Source of the DNA: Sphaerimonospora mesophila NBRC 14179 = JCM 3151
GTDB taxonomy: Bacteria > Actinomycetota > Actinomycetes > Streptosporangiales > Streptosporangiaceae
Assembly: GCA_001552515.1 (NCBI GenBank)
Contig: BCRI01000064.1
Span: forward strand, 1-40,032
Direction of reading: 5' to 3'
DNA length: 40,032 bases
Shown here: positions 38,130 to 40,032 of the stretch, in pieces
Numbering within the stretch: position 1 is the stretch's first letter
How the letters are laid out: each line of letters starts with the position of its first letter
The notes under the pieces: generated by a model
What the model was told of the DNA's origin: nothing
The model's database searches: none
Seen by the model: only the letters and a program-made list of their open reading frames with translations
Position numbers and translations under genes: made by a program

Positions 38130-38251
38130 GGTCGTCGTCCTCTCACAAGCGGGAAAGCAAGCGCTGCTCACAGCTCTCTGAACTGGCTGAGCCCATCAGC
38201 GGCTGCTGGAGGACTGTGACAGAACGATCAGCCGATGCTCTCAAACAATCT

Positions 38252-38269
38252 TGATAATCCCTGTTATCA
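38252..38269. promoter_or_regulatory. Operator B: TGATAA-N6-TTATCA between divergent genes
   Basis: TGATAA (38252-38257) and TTATCA (38264-38269) repeat the core and spacing of operator A 900 bp away. It overlaps a possible promoter for the methylase-like gene (TTGATA 38251-38256, 18 bases, TCCATA 38275-38280), so a bound protein would repress. The site lies 84 bases before the ATG at 38353 and 123 bases from the divergent start at 38129. Confidence 0.65.
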
Positions 38270-38352
38270 GAGTCTCCATACTCATGTGCCATGGTTTACC
38301 GCTAAGGTGCTGATCACATCGAATCCGTCGTCGCCGGAAGGAGGAGGTGTCG

Positions 38353-40032
38353 ATGCGCGAAGACCTGCGGATCTCCTACGCCGAGATCGCGGCGTTGGCC
38401 GAAGTACAGCGGCCTGTGCCCACCAACTGGGCTCGCCGGCACCCCGGCACCTTCCCCAGGCCGGTCATGACCGAGGACGGCCGCCCGCTCTTCGATGGCC
38501 GGGAGGTGGTCACCTGGCTGCTGGCCACGGGGCTCGGCAACGCGACTCCCCGGAAGCTCCGCGCGGAACTGGCGCTGCACACCTTGGCGAGTTGGCGTGA
38601 CCGTCTGCCCGCCCACGACCTGGTGGGCGCGCTCACCACGCTCATCTGCCTGCGGCAGCAGCAGGACGCCCCGCTCTCCGGTACTGATTGGGAGTCCCTC
38701 CTGCGGCGGGCCGCTCGCCTCGACGCCGACGACACGTTCCTCCTCACCGAACTACGCGAAACCCCCCAAAGCATCGGTACGGCTCTGGCCACGCTCGCCG
38801 ACGAACTGGTCGAGGCCGCCTACACGCCGGCCGAGGCCTTCGACTGGGTGCTGGACGCGCGCCGCCGCCTGGGCGCTCACGAACTGGTGGCCGACGAGCC
38901 CGCGCCCGTGCTCACCGGCGCGCTCGCCCGGCTGTGCGGAATCGCCGATCTGGACGATGGCGCGATCGTCGCCACGCCGTACGCCCGCAGCGGTGATCTG
39001 CCTGCCGCCCTGCACGCCCAGGCCGCTCCCGACGCCGGTCACACCTACCTCGCCGCCGATCCCGACCCGGCCTTCGCCCGCCTGCTGCGTCGCCGGATGC
39101 TCGTGCGCGAGGTCTATGAGTTCCAGCTGAACGTGACCGAGGGGCCGGAGCTCGATGTGGAGAACTGGGGCGACCCCGACATCATGCTGTGTGCCCTGCC
39201 GTACGAGCCCGCCGAGACCCGCAGCGCACTGACCGTGCTTGAGCGGGTTCAGGCGCTCACCGACCTGCTCGGTGCGGGCCGCACCGCCGTCGTCCTCGGC
39301 CCGGCCGACGCTCTGGTCCGCCCGCTCGCCCCGCAGAGCGACGCCGACCGGCTGCGCAGATCGTTCCTCACCGACGGCCTGCTCAAAGCGGCGATCAGCC
39401 TCCCTGACGGGGCGTTCCCGTACCGTCCCGGCTACCGGACCGCTGTATGGGTGCTCTCACGCACTCCCGAGGCGGAGCGGCGCGGCATGGTCCTGCTCGC
39501 GGATCTCTCCGCCCGAACGCTCACTCAGCAGACACTCGACGCACTCGTGGAGGACGTGCACATCTTCCGGTCTGCGGGTTGGCGGGAGGACTCCCGGCAC
39601 ACACCGCGGCACGGGGTGATCCTGCCGATCAAGGTGCTCGACAGCCGGCCAGGCACGGCCTTCACTCCACAGCACCGGCCGTACGAGAGCCGTTACACCC
39701 GTGCCGTCGTCGAGCGCCCCGCGCACATCTCCCAGTTGGAGATCCACCTGAGCGAGCTGGTCGAACAGACCCGCCGAGACCTCGACAGTCAGGCCGAGCT
39801 GCGTACGCGTGCCGTTCTGCGGCCGGAGGATCGGCCGGTGCGGCGCACGACGGTCGGGCGGATGCTGAAAGAACGCCGGCTTCGCCGCCTGCCCGGCCAC
39901 CGCATCGCGCCCCATCACCTCACCCCCGACGGCGACTACCCGGTGCTCACCTCGGCCGAGGTCATCGGCAGCGCACCCGTCGGCGGTCAGCGGATCGACC
40001 GCCTGGTGTTCATCGCAGAGTATGAGCATGCC
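38353..40032 (+). CDS. N6-methylase-like/HsdS-like fusion protein with degenerate catalytic motifs, cut by the right edge
   Basis: 560 codons are open to the last base of the window; the stop lies beyond. AAGGAGGAGG lies five bases before ATG 38353. Order: a winged-helix DNA-binding start (ISYAEIAALAEVQRPVPTNW, RRHPGTFPRP); a helical region; and a methylase-like core whose landmarks are present but altered. Where the SAM motif is expected it reads IVATPYARSGDL (205-216), and where (N/D)PP(Y/F) is expected it reads MLCALPYEP with ALPY at 281-284. The later fold marks are kept (AVVLGPADALV, RRSFLTDGLLKAAISLPDGA, TAVWVLSR). From about 470 a helix and an HsdS-like target-recognition region follow (TVGRMLKERRLRRLPGHRI, YPVLTSAEVIG, RIDRLVFIAEYEHA). 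Probably a DNA-recognising protein without methyltransferase activity. Confidence 0.7.
   Translation, partial: MREDLRISYAEIAALAEVQRPVPTNWARRHPGTFPRPVMTEDGRPLFDGREVVTWLLATGLGNATPRKLRAELALHTLASWRDRLPAHDLVGALTTLICLRQQQDAPLSGTDWESLLRRAARLDADDTFLLTELRETPQSIGTALATLADELVEAAYTPAEAFDWVLDARRRLGAHELVADEPAPVLTGALARLCGIADLDDGAIVATPYARSGDLPAALHAQAAPDAGHTYLAADPDPAFARLLRRRMLVREVYEFQLNVTEGPELDVENWGDPDIMLCALPYEPAETRSALTVLERVQALTDLLGAGRTAVVLGPADALVRPLAPQSDADRLRRSFLTDGLLKAAISLPDGAFPYRPGYRTAVWVLSRTPEAERRGMVLLADLSARTLTQQTLDALVEDVHIFRSAGWREDSRHTPRHGVILPIKVLDSRPGTAFTPQHRPYESRYTRAVVERPAHISQLEIHLSELVEQTRRDLDSQAELRTRAVLRPEDRPVRRTTVGRMLKERRLRRLPGHRIAPHHLTPDGDYPVLTSAEVIGSAPVGGQRIDRLVFIAEYEHA

Noticed and set aside
1-40032. 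tRNA, rRNA, CRISPR array, transposase, integrase or phage genes
   Set aside because: I looked for tRNA T-loop motifs, regularly spaced repeats and transposase or integrase motifs on both strands and found none. The repeats seen are short tandem arrays inside or beside genes.

Overview
The window is high-GC actinomycete chromosome. Evidence for this: heavy G/C bias at third codon positions, many GTG/TTG starts, a WhiB-family protein, a DmdR/IdeR-type iron box, an ECF41 sigma factor, a PASTA-less Ser/Thr kinase and a QcrB-like cytochrome b. Gene content and style suggest Streptosporangiales or a relative; this is an impression, as no rRNA is present. No tRNA, rRNA, CRISPR array, insertion sequence or prophage was seen.

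Layout. (1) 1-5.7 kb: two unrecognised small genes at the left edge; a CaiB/BaiF CoA-transferase coupled to a fused AccD/AccA-type carboxyltransferase; a 51-residue basic protein; a 102-residue unknown; an ECF41 (SigJ-like) sigma factor; and a decayed histidine-kinase tail. (2) 5.7-11.1 kb, minus strand: coxG-like gene, DsbA/FrnE-type oxidoreductase, hyuA and hyuB, probably one transcript. (3) 11.3-14.9 kb, plus strand: polysaccharide deacetylase lipoprotein, then cydA-cydB, preceded by a 49-bp near-perfect palindrome. (4) 15.0-26.0 kb: a divergent nitrogen-scavenging locus. On the minus strand are a PucR regulator, an NCS2 uracil/xanthine-type permease and the FAD, 2Fe-2S and molybdopterin subunits of a xanthine-dehydrogenase-type hydroxylase. 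On the plus strand are DUF2877, FdrA and DUF1116 proteins, the three subunits known in E. coli as AllH, AllF and AllG (oxamic transcarbamylase). (5) 26.0-34.8 kb: Ser/Thr kinase, family-A DNA polymerase, metallophosphoesterase, iron-box-controlled sucrase/ferredoxin-like protein, WhiB protein, macrolide-type glycosyltransferase with a leader-peptide attenuator, and a Nudix hydrolase. (6) 34.8-40.0 kb, accessory in character: a truncated cytochrome b, an RmuC with an altered catalytic motif, a Nudix gene fragment, a membrane-anchored extracytoplasmic protein, and an N6-methylase-like/specificity-subunit-like fusion running off the right edge.

How parts may work together. Region 4 reads as uptake of a purine or related heterocycle, hydroxylation by the molybdoenzyme, and a late step in which oxalurate is phosphorolysed to oxamate and carbamoyl phosphate, under PucR control. 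Carbamate kinase, allantoinase and ureidoglycolate dehydrogenase are not in the window, so the pathway is inferred. HyuAB may contribute cyclic-amide hydrolysis. In region 6 the same 18-bp operator, TGATAA-N6-TTATCA, occurs upstream of rmuC and again between the membrane protein and the methylase-like gene, suggesting common control of a possible DNA-processing or defence island.

The strongest candidates for new biology are the actinobacterial AllFGH locus, the leaderless uORF/attenuator before the glycosyltransferase, the giant palindrome before cydA, and the methylase-like protein that has lost its catalytic motifs and shares an operator with rmuC.
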